Of a stretch of 45,570 nucleotides of DNA, positions 8,326 to 16,488 are shown piece after piece. Numbering within the stretch: position 1 is the first letter of the stretch; each line of letters begins with the position of its first letter. Location: NCBI RefSeq assembly GCF_016937615.1, contig NZ_JAFHKI010000124.1, positions 1-45,570 of the forward strand, written 5' to 3'. The notes under the pieces are model-generated. The model made no database searches, was not told the DNA's origin, and saw only the letters and a program-made list of their open reading frames with translations. Position numbers and translations under genes: made by a program. The DNA comes from Pseudomonas lactucae. GTDB taxonomy: Bacteria > Pseudomonadota > Gammaproteobacteria > Pseudomonadales > Pseudomonadaceae.

Positions 8326-8967
8326 TTATTCAGCGATTTCCGTGCCCTTATCCGCCAATTCCATCCAGCCGGCCAGCACGGTGTAAGCGTCTTCCAGGCC
8401 CATGCGCTTGGGCGCCGAGAACAACTGGATAGTGATCGCATCACCCCAGCCTTTGCGGATTTCGGACTGCACTTTGAGCAGGGTGTTCTTGGCCGCGCCG
8501 TAGGTCAGCTTGTCGGCCTTGGTCAGCAGGATATGCATCGGCATGCCGCTGGCGACCGCCCAATCGAGCATCAACAGGTCGAAGTCGGTCATTGGATGAC
8601 GGATGTCCATCATCAGAATCAACCCCTTCAAACTCTCCCGGCCACCCAGGTAAGCCTCCAGGTGACGCTGCCAGTGCAGCTTCAGTGGGATAGGTACTTT
8701 TGCATATCCGTAGCCCGGCAGGTCGACCAGACGCCGATCATCGTCTAGCTTGAAGAAATTGAGCAGTTGCGTGCGGCCCGGGGTTTTCGAGGTGCGCGCC
8801 AGGCTCGCATGGGTCAGGGTGTTCAGCGCGCTGGACTTGCCGGCGTTGGAACGGCCGGCAAAGGCGACTTCAAAGCCTTCGTCATCGGGGCATTGGTCCA
8901 CTTTGGCGGCGCTGAGCATGAACGTGGACTGTTGGCACAGGCCGAGGATGGGATTCTTGAGTTGCAT
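8326..8967 (-). CDS. engB: Ribosome biogenesis GTPase EngB (YsxC/YihA)
   Basis: 213 aa TRAFAC-class GTPase needed for assembly of the large ribosomal subunit. G1 loop GRSNAGKS at residues 38-45, G3 DLPGYG, G4 TKAD, G5 SAPK. I chose the ATG at 8967 (MQLKNPILGL), the conserved family start; the frame continues upstream to 9093 without family similarity. Its stop lies 14 bases beyond the ErsA terminator, in convergent orientation. Confidence 0.95.
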   Translation of the reverse strand: MQLKNPILGLCQQSTFMLSAAKVDQCPDDEGFEVAFAGRSNAGKSSALNTLTHASLARTSKTPGRTQLLNFFKLDDDRRLVDLPGYGYAKVPIPLKLHWQRHLEAYLGGRESLKGLILMMDIRHPMTDFDLLMLDWAVASGMPMHILLTKADKLTYGAAKNTLLKVQSEIRKGWGDAITIQLFSAPKRMGLEDAYTVLAGWMELADKGTEIAE

Positions 8968-9017
8968 GAGATTTCCGATGTGGGCGGTGCCGAGAAAGGG
9001 TGCGGCAAGCGGTGTCG

Positions 9018-9046
9018 TTTCCGTTTCAGTAGCGCCAGTATATAAT
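9018..9046 (+). promoter_or_regulatory. Sigma-70 promoter for the cytochrome c genes
   Basis: -35 TTTCCG (9018-9023), 17-base spacer, perfect -10 TATAAT (9041-9046), in the spacer between engB (minus) and the c5/c4 cytochrome genes (plus). The -10 is consensus and the -35 weak. Confidence 0.6.
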
Positions 9047-9159
9047 GCCGCAGATTTTGTGTGTGCTTTGTCCCAGCGAAGGATGAGGTTCACGAGAGCG
9101 ATAGACCTTTATTGCGCATTAGAACGCAAAACGCTCTCAAACCCTGAAAAGGTCGATGT

Positions 9160-9381
9160 ATGACCTGATGGTTGCGCGCTTTTGGTGTCCTGATCCCGCT
9201 TTTTGGCGCTCAGGCTACACAGGATCCAGGAGTGCTGTACAACCGAGTTTGCTTAGGTCGCGCTGATGCTCGCGCGCCGCAGGGTTTCAAGGCAATGCCG
9301 CCGCGTGGTTTGTGCATGGACTGCAGTACTGAGGATTACCAGGCCATCATTGGGTTGATGGTGAGTAAACCCGGTAGATAA
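9160..9381 (+). pseudogene. Remnant of a cytochrome c5 family gene
   Basis: Read in one frame from ATG 9160, the sequence encodes M-T-stop-W-L-R-A-F-G-V-L, then the signal peptide end PLFGAQA, then TQDPGVLYNRVC and, after a few unrelated residues (LGRADARAP), the typical c5 C-terminus QGFKAMPPRGLCMDCSTEDY. Two lesions are visible: TGA at codon 3 (9166-9168), and loss of the middle of the protein including the CxxCH heme-attachment motif expected right after NRVC. A ribosome binding site (AAAAGG, 9147-9152) remains before the ATG. Translation could only restart at TTG 9172, giving a 69-residue product without heme. Pseudomonads normally carry an intact c5-like cytochrome gene just before cytochrome c4. 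Confidence 0.8.
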
Positions 9382-9414
9382 CTCTTAAACCCTTAGCCGT
9401 AGTTGGATTAGCTG

Positions 9415-10026
9415 ATGAACAAACTGATCGTGAGTCTGCTGTTGACCTTGGGCATCACCGGTGTTGCCCATGCTGCAGGCGACGCTACAGCGGGCCAGGC
9501 GAAAGCCGCCGTGTGTGGTGCTTGCCACGGACCGGATGGCAACAGCCCGGCGCCGAACTTTCCCAAGCTGGCCGGCCAGGGTGAGCGTTACCTGACCAAG
9601 CAGATGCAGGATATCAAGAGCGGCAAGCGCACGGTGCTGGAAATGACCGGCCTGCTGACCAACCTCAGCGATCAGGACCTGGCGGATATCGCGGCGTATT
9701 TTGCCAGCCAGAAAGGCAGCGTGGGAGCTGCCGATCCAAAACTCGTTGCTCGTGGAGAGAAGCTGTTCCGTGGCGGTGACCTGGACAAAGGCCTTCCCGC
9801 CTGTACCGGTTGCCACTCGCCCAATGGCGCGGGCAATGCGGCAGCAGGCTTCCCGCACCTGGGTGGCCAGCACGCTGCGTACATCGCCAAACAGCTGACC
9901 GAGTTCCGCAAGGAAGAAGCCGGTCGCGCCAACGATGGGGATGCGATGACCATGCGCACCATCGCGCGCAAGCTGAGCGACGAAGACATCGCAGCGGTCT
10001 CCAGTTACATCCAGGGCCTGCACTAA
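9415..10026 (+). CDS. Cytochrome c4 (diheme, periplasmic)
   Basis: 203 aa. The Sec signal peptide is cleaved near GVAHA-AGDATA. Two cytochrome-c domains each carry a heme motif: CGACH at residues 34-38 and CTGCH at 130-134. Met ligands probably lie in the TKQMQDI and DGDAMTMRTIA regions. A periplasmic electron carrier, often linked to cbb3 oxidases. It follows the c5 remnant and precedes dsbA, the conserved order. Transcription probably starts at the TATAAT promoter at 9041 and ends at the hairpin at 10071. Confidence 0.93.
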   Translation: MNKLIVSLLLTLGITGVAHAAGDATAGQAKAAVCGACHGPDGNSPAPNFPKLAGQGERYLTKQMQDIKSGKRTVLEMTGLLTNLSDQDLADIAAYFASQKGSVGAADPKLVARGEKLFRGGDLDKGLPACTGCHSPNGAGNAAAGFPHLGGQHAAYIAKQLTEFRKEEAGRANDGDAMTMRTIARKLSDEDIAAVSSYIQGLH

Positions 10027-10070
10027 GCGCGTGCTACGTTAACGCTCGATTAATCCCGCGATGCAAGCAT

Positions 10071-10099
10071 AAAAAGGGTGGCCTTGGCCGCCCTTTTTT
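10071..10099 (+). terminator. Intrinsic terminator after cytochrome c4
   Basis: AAAAAGGGTGGCC and GGCCGCCCTTTTTT form a long stem with a 2-base top and one G-T wobble, ending in six Ts. Confidence 0.9.
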
Positions 10100-10194
10100 G
10101 TGGCCGGTGCCGTTACACTAACGAACTGATGTCCGCGTAGACCTGTCACACCTAAAGGTCGCGTGAGGCGACTTTATTTGCCCAGGAGTAAAGC

Positions 10195-10830
10195 ATGCGT
10201 AATCTGATCCTCAGCGCCGCTCTCGTCACTGCCAGCCTTTTCGGCATGACTGCACAAGCTGCCGACGTGCCGCTTGAAGCCGGTAAAACCTACGTTGAGT
10301 TGGCCAACCCAGTGCCAGTCTCGGTGCCGGGAAAGATCGAAGTGGTGGAGCTGTTCTGGTACGGCTGCCCGCATTGCTACGCGTTTGAACCGACCATCAA
10401 CCCATGGGTTGAAAAACTGCCGAAAGACGTGAACTTCAAGCGCATCCCCGCGATGTTCGGCGGTCCATGGGATGCCCACGGCCAACTGTTCCTCACCCTG
10501 GAAGCCATGGGGGTGGAGCACAAGGTCCACAACGCCGTATTTGACGCAATCCAGAAACAAGGCAAACGCCTGACCAAACCTGAAGACATGGCTGACTTTG
10601 TTGCCACTCAAGGTGTCGACAAGGACAAGTTCCTGGCCACCTTCAACTCCTTCGCCATCCAGGGCCAGATCAAGCAGGCCAAGGAGCTGGCGCAGAAGTA
10701 CGGCGTGCAAGGCGTACCGACCATGATCGTCAACGGCAAGTACCGTTTCGACCTGGGCACCACCGGTGGTCCTGAGCAGACCCTCAATGTGGCTGACCAA
10801 CTGATCGCCAAAGAACGCGCAGCCAAGTAA
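10195..10830 (+). CDS. dsbA: Periplasmic thiol:disulfide oxidoreductase DsbA
   Basis: 211 aa. Signal peptide MRNLILSAALVTASLFGMTAQA, then a thioredoxin fold with active site CPHC at residues 58-61 (FWYGCPHCYAFEP), the helical insertion, and the cis-Pro loop GVQGVPTMIVNGKY. It introduces disulfide bonds into exported proteins. Followed after 10 bases by the EEP-family gene and then the diguanylate cyclase gene, so probably a three-gene operon. Confidence 0.95.
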   Translation: MRNLILSAALVTASLFGMTAQAADVPLEAGKTYVELANPVPVSVPGKIEVVELFWYGCPHCYAFEPTINPWVEKLPKDVNFKRIPAMFGGPWDAHGQLFLTLEAMGVEHKVHNAVFDAIQKQGKRLTKPEDMADFVATQGVDKDKFLATFNSFAIQGQIKQAKELAQKYGVQGVPTMIVNGKYRFDLGTTGGPEQTLNVADQLIAKERAAK

Positions 10831-10840
10831 GGGGCTCGTT

Positions 10841-11719
10841 ATGCGCCGCTGGGGCACCGAACGTGGGGTTGGCCTGCATGAACCGCGGGTCAATGAGCAT
10901 CACTTGGAATCCACAGGCCTGCCGGCGGACAGTCGCCTGCGCCTGCTCAGCTTCAATATCCAGGTGGGCAACAGTACCGAGAAGTATCGGCACTACCTCA
11001 CCCGTGGCTGGCAGCACCTGCTGCCCCACAAGGGGCGTACCAGCAACCTGCAGAAGATTGGCGACCTGTTGAATGACTTCGACCTGGTCGCCCTGCAGGA
11101 GGCCGATGGCGGCAGCATGCGTTCCGGCTATATCAACCAGGTTGAACACCTGGCCCAGTTGGGTGCCTTTCCCTACTGGTACCAACAGCTCAATCGCAAC
11201 CTCGGTCGCCTGGCGCAGCACAGCAATGGTGTGCTTAGTCGCCTGAAACCGACGGTCATCGAAGATCATCCGTTGCCGGGCCCCAAGGGGCGCGGGGCAA
11301 TTCTCGTGCGTTTTGGCGAGGGCCCGGAAGCCTTGGTGGTGGTGATGATGCACCTGGCACTCGGGGGGCGTACCCGCAACCTCCAACTGGCGTACGTGCG
11401 TGAGCTGATTGGCAACTACAAGCATCAGGTGCTGATGGGGGACATGAACACCCACGCCACCGATCTGCTGCAGAATTCACCGTTGCGTGACCTTGGGTTG
11501 CTGGCACCGCAAGTCGAAGCCACGTTTCCCAGCTGGCGCCCGCAACGCTGTCTGGACCATATCCTGCTCAGCCCCACCCTTACTCTCGAAAGTGTGCAGG
11601 TACTTGCGCATCCCATCTCCGATCACCTGCCGGTCGCGGTGGAGATTCGTCTGCCGGGTTCGCTCACGGTTGATGCGTTGCCCGCGTTGAACCCAGGCAC
11701 CAGCGGACCCCTTGCATGA
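10841..11719 (+). CDS. Endonuclease/exonuclease/phosphatase (EEP) family protein
   Basis: 292 aa. Metal-dependent EEP fold: RLLSFNIQVG (first strand, Asn), FDLVALQEADGG (catalytic Glu), VLMGDMNTHATDLL (Asp/Asn pair) and the final histidine region LDHILLS...HPISDHLPVAVEI. The substrate is unknown; the family includes DNA/RNA nucleases, phosphoinositide phosphatases and sphingomyelinases. There is no signal peptide, so it is probably cytoplasmic. The ATG at 10841 follows AAGGGG at a proper distance. The stop overlaps the next ATG by 4 bases (ATGA). Confidence 0.85.
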   Translation: MRRWGTERGVGLHEPRVNEHHLESTGLPADSRLRLLSFNIQVGNSTEKYRHYLTRGWQHLLPHKGRTSNLQKIGDLLNDFDLVALQEADGGSMRSGYINQVEHLAQLGAFPYWYQQLNRNLGRLAQHSNGVLSRLKPTVIEDHPLPGPKGRGAILVRFGEGPEALVVVMMHLALGGRTRNLQLAYVRELIGNYKHQVLMGDMNTHATDLLQNSPLRDLGLLAPQVEATFPSWRPQRCLDHILLSPTLTLESVQVLAHPISDHLPVAVEIRLPGSLTVDALPALNPGTSGPLA

Positions 11720-13779
11720 GCGACGACGCCCAGCGCTGGAAAGAAAAATACCTGTTAAGTATCGAGCAACAAGAAAAGCTCGAACGCCGCTGGGCCGCTC
11801 GCCTCGACCTGCTGCGTCGCGGGTTGGTGCGCAGCACGCTGGCTGCTGAAGGCACAGACCGCGCGGTTGACCAGTGCATGAAGGAAATGCGCGACATCGT
11901 GCGCACCGACGACATGGACGCTGCGCTGGCTGCCCTGCTGCCGCGCCTGGAAAAAGCCGTGCTGGATTCGGAGCAGCGCCGCGAAACCAGGATCGACCAG
12001 ATCAGCACCGCCCTGACCTCACTGGTCACGCAGCTGCAAAAACTGCCGCTGCCCCGTGAAGTGGCGCGCCCGCTGAAGACCTTCGCCAAGCAGTTGGACG
12101 GTCGCGTCAGCCAGGCGCGCGAGATTCCCCTGTTACTCAGCGAGTTGAGCGGCCTGCAAGGGCAAGCGCTGAATAACCTGGAGCCCGACGCTGAAACTGC
12201 GCGCTCTGGGCCGGGCTTGTTGCAACGCTTGTTTGGTACAAAAGACGTCACCCATGAACCGGCAAGCGATCCGGCGCCCGGTCCTGCACCGCAACCCGCT
12301 GCACCCAAGCCTGCCGCTGTGCCGCCGGAACCCGAGCAATCCGAAGAGCTTACCCAAGCCTTGCGGGCCTTTGCGCCCCAGGCCGAAACATCGGTTGCCC
12401 CACCGCCTGACCCCACAGCGCCCGTCAAGATTGCCGACGTCGTCAGCGAAACGTTTGTGTACGAGCCGCCTGCGCAGACGGACTTAGCCGTGGAGCCTGT
12501 GAAAGAAGCGGTAGTCGCTGTCGGGGTCAAGGCGCCCGAGCCGCAGATCGAAGAGCCCACCCCTGAAAGCGCCCTCGCCGCCTTTATCGAAACAGCCGAG
12601 GTTTCGGTCGAAACGCCGGATGAAACGGTAATCGGCAGCCTTTCGCTGCCCCCTGTGCTGGAAACCGAGGAGCGCGACCCCGATGAATTGCAATCGGACG
12701 GTACCTATTCCCTGCCGGATTCTCCGGAGCCGTCCTACAGCTCAGTAGCCAAACATATCGAAGACACTTTGATGGGGCTGCTGGAAGAGCTTGCCCTGCC
12801 CGAGCGTCATCGCCCCCAGGCCGAAGCCATGCGCGAGCGCCTGGCCCATGGCTTGAACTGGTACGAGCTGCTACCAATCCTTGACGACCTGGCGGTGTTG
12901 ATGCTGGCGGTCACCGACAGCGGTCAGCATGAATTCGAGGCGTACCTCAAACAGCTCAACGAGCGTCTTGAAGCGTTCCAGGGCCACTTGCAGGTGGCCA
13001 GTGAGGGGCATGCCGACAGCCGTTCCGCTGCGCGGGAACTGGACACGCAGATTCGTGAACAAGTCGATGGCCTGCAAAACAGCGTGCAGGAAGCGGCCGA
13101 TCTGGACAGTCTCAAGCAGGTACTGGAAAGCCACCTTGAAGGCTTGCTCGGTACCATGGATGAGCACCAGCAGCAACGTGACCAGCGCGAGCAGGAGGTG
13201 GCGGCTCGTCTCAAAGGCCTGGCCGAACGGGTCGCCAATATGGAACAGGAAGCTCAGGGTTATCGCGAGCACCTGGAAGTGCAGCGCCAAAAAGCCTTGA
13301 TCGACCCGCTTACCGGTTTGCCCAACCGTGCCGCCTGGAGCGAGCGCCTCGACCAGGAGGTCAATGCCTGGCATCAGCGCGGTAACAGCCTGTCGCTGGC
13401 GATGCTCGACCTGGATCATTTCAAGCGTATCAACGACGGTTACGGTCATCTGGCCGGCGACAAGGTGCTGAAGATCATCGCCAACGTACTGAGCAAGCGC
13501 CTGCGCCCGACTGACTTTATCGCGCGCTTTGGCGGTGAAGAGTTTGTGTTGTTGATGCCTGACTCACCCTTGGCGGATGCGCTGGCGGTGGGTGAGGTAT
13601 TGCGCAACGCGATCGAGGCTTGCCCATTCCACTTCAAAGGTGAGCCGGTGACGATCACGGTATCGATGGGCGTGGCCCAGCTCCAGTCGGGTGAGCGCAG
13701 TGAGCTGGCGCTCAAGCGAGCGGACGAGGCGTTGTATCGAGCCAAGGCCGCCGGGCGTAACCAGGTGCAGGCGGCGTAA
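11716..13779 (+). CDS. dgcH: Diguanylate cyclase with C-terminal GGDEF domain (DgcH-like)
   Basis: 687 aa. A helical N-terminal region (~1-180) and a long Pro/Ala/Glu-rich linker (~185-330) are followed by a second helical segment with coiled-coil character (~340-520) and a C-terminal GGDEF domain. The active site is GGEEF (606-610), with the RxxD inhibitory site RPTD at 597-600, exactly five residues upstream. It should therefore make c-di-GMP with product inhibition. No membrane segment is visible. Same place and architecture as the conserved cyclase PA5487/DgcH. Overlaps the EEP gene by ATGA. Confidence 0.88.
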   Translation: MSDDAQRWKEKYLLSIEQQEKLERRWAARLDLLRRGLVRSTLAAEGTDRAVDQCMKEMRDIVRTDDMDAALAALLPRLEKAVLDSEQRRETRIDQISTALTSLVTQLQKLPLPREVARPLKTFAKQLDGRVSQAREIPLLLSELSGLQGQALNNLEPDAETARSGPGLLQRLFGTKDVTHEPASDPAPGPAPQPAAPKPAAVPPEPEQSEELTQALRAFAPQAETSVAPPPDPTAPVKIADVVSETFVYEPPAQTDLAVEPVKEAVVAVGVKAPEPQIEEPTPESALAAFIETAEVSVETPDETVIGSLSLPPVLETEERDPDELQSDGTYSLPDSPEPSYSSVAKHIEDTLMGLLEELALPERHRPQAEAMRERLAHGLNWYELLPILDDLAVLMLAVTDSGQHEFEAYLKQLNERLEAFQGHLQVASEGHADSRSAARELDTQIREQVDGLQNSVQEAADLDSLKQVLESHLEGLLGTMDEHQQQRDQREQEVAARLKGLAERVANMEQEAQGYREHLEVQRQKALIDPLTGLPNRAAWSERLDQEVNAWHQRGNSLSLAMLDLDHFKRINDGYGHLAGDKVLKIIANVLSKRLRPTDFIARFGGEEFVLLMPDSPLADALAVGEVLRNAIEACPFHFKGEPVTITVSMGVAQLQSGERSELALKRADEALYRAKAAGRNQVQAA

Positions 13780-13867
13780 AAGATGTTCCATTATGTAATT
13801 TGACCGCCGGGCCACAAACGGTACGTTACACTGTTGCATTATCGTCTTCAGCGTAACGTCTTCCGCC

Positions 13868-14712
13868 ATGAAATCCTTGTATTTTGCATGTGTATGTTTC
13901 CTGCTCGCCGGCTGCGCCAGTGGCCCGCGCCTGGACACCAGCCACCCCTCGGTGAACCACGACAATCGCGTGCAATTCGTGGTCGTCCACTACACCTCCA
14001 CCAACCTTGAACGCTCCCTGGCCCTGCTGACCCACGGCCAGGTCAGTGCCCATTACCTGATCGGCGATGATGCTGGCGCGACCATCTATAAGCTGGTGGA
14101 TGAAAGCCAGCGAGCCTGGCATGCCGGAGAGAGCGAGTGGATGGGGCGTACCTGGCTCAACTCCAGCTCTATCGGTATCGAGATCGTAAATCCCGGCTAC
14201 CGCGATACGCCGACCGGCCGGGTCTGGTACCCCTACTCCGAGGCGCAGGTGAAAGCATTGGTGGTGTTGCTCAAGGACATCAGCAAGCGCAATGGCATCG
14301 ACCCCCGGAACATCATCGGCCATAGCGATATCGCCCCGCTGCGCAAGCTGGACCCGGGTCGTTGTTCCCCTGGAAGCGTCTGGCGGATGAAGGGCTCGGC
14401 GTGTGGCCGAATGCGCAGACGGTCGCACGTCTCCAGGCGCAATATGCCGCCGAGCCGCCAAGTGCCAGCTGGTTTCAGGAAGAGTTGGCCCACTTGGGCT
14501 ACCCGACACCCCAGACCGGCGAGCTGGATGTTGCCACGCGCCATGTGATCGCCGCGTTCCAGATGCGCTTCCGGCCAACGTTGTTCGATGGTGCGCCGGA
14601 TGCTGAAACGGCTGCGATCCTGCGTGCACTGAACTGTGGCGAGCAAACCTGCTTGCGCCAGGGGACAGAGGCCCCCCAAAAGCCGAGTTCCTACAACGGC
14701 AATGCCATGTAG
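13868..14712 (+). pseudogene. ampDh2: N-acetylmuramoyl-L-alanine amidase AmpDh2, frameshifted
   Basis: Lipoprotein signal with LLAGC (Cys16), then an Amidase_2 domain with zinc ligands probably His41 (VVVHYT), His152 (GHSDIAP) and Asp162 (KLDPG). Directly after DPG the frame shifts: the in-frame product continues with unrelated residues to a stop at 14548. The next frame supplies the expected LFPWKRLADEG and a C-terminal peptidoglycan-binding domain (FQEELAHLGYPTPQTGELD) ending at 14712. Adding one C at ~14360 (GGTCGTTG to GGTCCGTTG) restores a 281-residue protein. The family cleaves murein peptides and affects AmpC induction. It may be a sequence error; if real, the amidase core survives without its C-terminal domain. 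Confidence 0.85.
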
Positions 14713-16478
14713 AACTGGGTGCCTTGTCCCGGCCGCGAATACACGCCCATGCGGCCGCCGTGCAACTGTACGATCTCCTTGCACAGGGCCAGCCCCAGGC
14801 CGGCGCCGCCTTTTTTGCGACCGACCTGGACGAATGGTTCAAAGATGCGACCTTGCTGGCCATAGGCGATACCTTCGCCGTTGTCCTCGACGCTGATGAT
14901 CACACGCTCGCCATGACGGCGCGCCTGCAGCCGGATCTGCCCACTGTCCGCGGTGTGGCGCAAGGCATTGCCCAGCAAATTGTCGAGCACTCGCTCCAAC
15001 TGCGCCTGGTCGGCGTACAGTCGGGGCAGATCGTCCTGGGCTTCTACCAACAGTTCGATGTTCTGCGCTTTGGCCGGCTCCACAAAGCGTGCCCGTGCAT
15101 GTTCGAGCAGGTCGGGGACATCGCAGGGGCCCAGGGTCAGTTTCTGTAGGCCGCTCTGGTAGCGCGAGAAGTTGAGCAAGTCGTTGATCAACTGCATCAG
15201 GCGCTGCATTTCTTCGTTGACCGTGTCCAGCAGGTCCGCCTCGCGAGACTCGGCAGGAAACTTCGCCCGTTCACGGAACAGTCCGAAGGCCATATGCATG
15301 CCGGTTACCGGTGTGCGCAGTTCATGGGAGGCGCGCAGTACAAACTCGCTGCGTACCCGCTCGAACGCTCGCTGTTCGGTCACGTCATGCAGCACCATCA
15401 CCGCGCCCAGAATATGCCCTTGGGTATGGCTCACCGGTGTCAGGCTGTATGTTAGCAACCGCAATTCGCCCTCGACCTCCACTTCCAGATCGTCCGGTGC
15501 GCGCTCCAGGTTGCCGCCGCGCAGCACCAGCTGCAGTTGCTCATCCAGTTCCGGGCGTACGAGGGCTTCGCCCAGGCCCTGGCCGAGACGTTCCTCGTCC
15601 CAGCCCAACTGGCGTTGTGCAACCGGGTTGAGGTGCTCCAGGCGGCCCTGGCGATCAATCATCAACAGCCCGTCGTCGATGCTGTCGAGTACCGCTTGCA
15701 GGCGCTGTTGACCGGCCAGCAGCTCGTCGATATTGGTTGCCTGATGCTGGCGCAAGGCTTCGGCCATGATGCCGAAGCGACGGGTCAACTGGTTCATTTC
15801 CGAGGCCGACGAGATCGGCAGCGTCACCTCGAAATCGCCCTGCCCGATCCTGTCCGCCGCCTTGGCCAAGGCTTCGATGGGACCGCCGAAGCGCCGGGCG
15901 ATGCCATGGGCGGTGACGAAGCCAATGATGAGCACCGCCAGGCCCACCAACCCCATCAGCCCGGCGATCAATAAGGCTCGGTCGTGGGACTTGCGCTCAC
16001 TGAGGTTGATGGTTTCCAGTGCGCGCTTGTGTTCGTCGATCAAGCCGTTGCGCAGTACGTTGAATGATTCGGTGAGTCTGTCGTTATTGCTGCTGACCAG
16101 TGAAGCGGGCTGTGATTCGTCATAGGCTTTGAGAAAGTTCAGGTAGTCGATTCGCGCCCGTGCGAAGCCACTGGATCTGCCGTCCTGCTGCTCATGGGCT
16201 ATGCCCTGGTTGAGCAAGTCGAAATACTGCTGTTTGGATTCCTCGAATGCGTGAGCGTTGGGGCGCTCTTCAAGCATCAGAATCAATTGGTCACCCAGGC
16301 TTTGGCGCAGCTTCAGGCCCAGTTCGAGGGTGACGAAATTGCTGCGAATCAGCGATTCCTGGGTCTTGGCCATCTGCATGACGCTGACCAGGCCCAGGAT
16401 CAATCCCAGCAGAGCGACGGTGATCAGCGCAGAGATGCTCAGGAACAACCGAGTGCGCAGTGTCATCGCTAACTTCAT
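14691..16478 (-). CDS. kinB: Sensor histidine kinase KinB
   Basis: 595 aa from ATG 16478 (ATG 16466 is also possible). First membrane helix LFLSISALITVALLGLILGL, a periplasmic helical sensor domain (~30-165), second membrane helix near RALLIAGLMGLVGLAVLIIG, HAMP, a PAS domain (LDSIDDGLLMIDRQGRLEHL), then the HisKA box RASHELRTPVTGM with phospho-acceptor His385, and HATPase_c with N, G1 (DNGEGI) and G2 (GGAGLGLAL) boxes. Cognate kinase/phosphatase of AlgB, 10 bases downstream of algB. Known in P. aeruginosa to control alginate and virulence. Its stop lies inside the 3' end of the convergent ampDh2 (about 22 bases shared). Confidence 0.95.
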   Translation of the reverse strand: MKLAMTLRTRLFLSISALITVALLGLILGLVSVMQMAKTQESLIRSNFVTLELGLKLRQSLGDQLILMLEERPNAHAFEESKQQYFDLLNQGIAHEQQDGRSSGFARARIDYLNFLKAYDESQPASLVSSNNDRLTESFNVLRNGLIDEHKRALETINLSERKSHDRALLIAGLMGLVGLAVLIIGFVTAHGIARRFGGPIEALAKAADRIGQGDFEVTLPISSASEMNQLTRRFGIMAEALRQHQATNIDELLAGQQRLQAVLDSIDDGLLMIDRQGRLEHLNPVAQRQLGWDEERLGQGLGEALVRPELDEQLQLVLRGGNLERAPDDLEVEVEGELRLLTYSLTPVSHTQGHILGAVMVLHDVTEQRAFERVRSEFVLRASHELRTPVTGMHMAFGLFRERAKFPAESREADLLDTVNEEMQRLMQLINDLLNFSRYQSGLQKLTLGPCDVPDLLEHARARFVEPAKAQNIELLVEAQDDLPRLYADQAQLERVLDNLLGNALRHTADSGQIRLQARRHGERVIISVEDNGEGIAYGQQGRIFEPFVQVGRKKGGAGLGLALCKEIVQLHGGRMGVYSRPGQGTQFYMALPL

Positions 16479-16488
16479 AAGGTGCAGC

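Noticed and set aside
9168..9270. Alternative ORF from ATG 9168 in the cytochrome remnant
   Set aside because: Reads 33 codons in a frame without c5 similarity; the c5 residues lie in the frame that starts at 9160.
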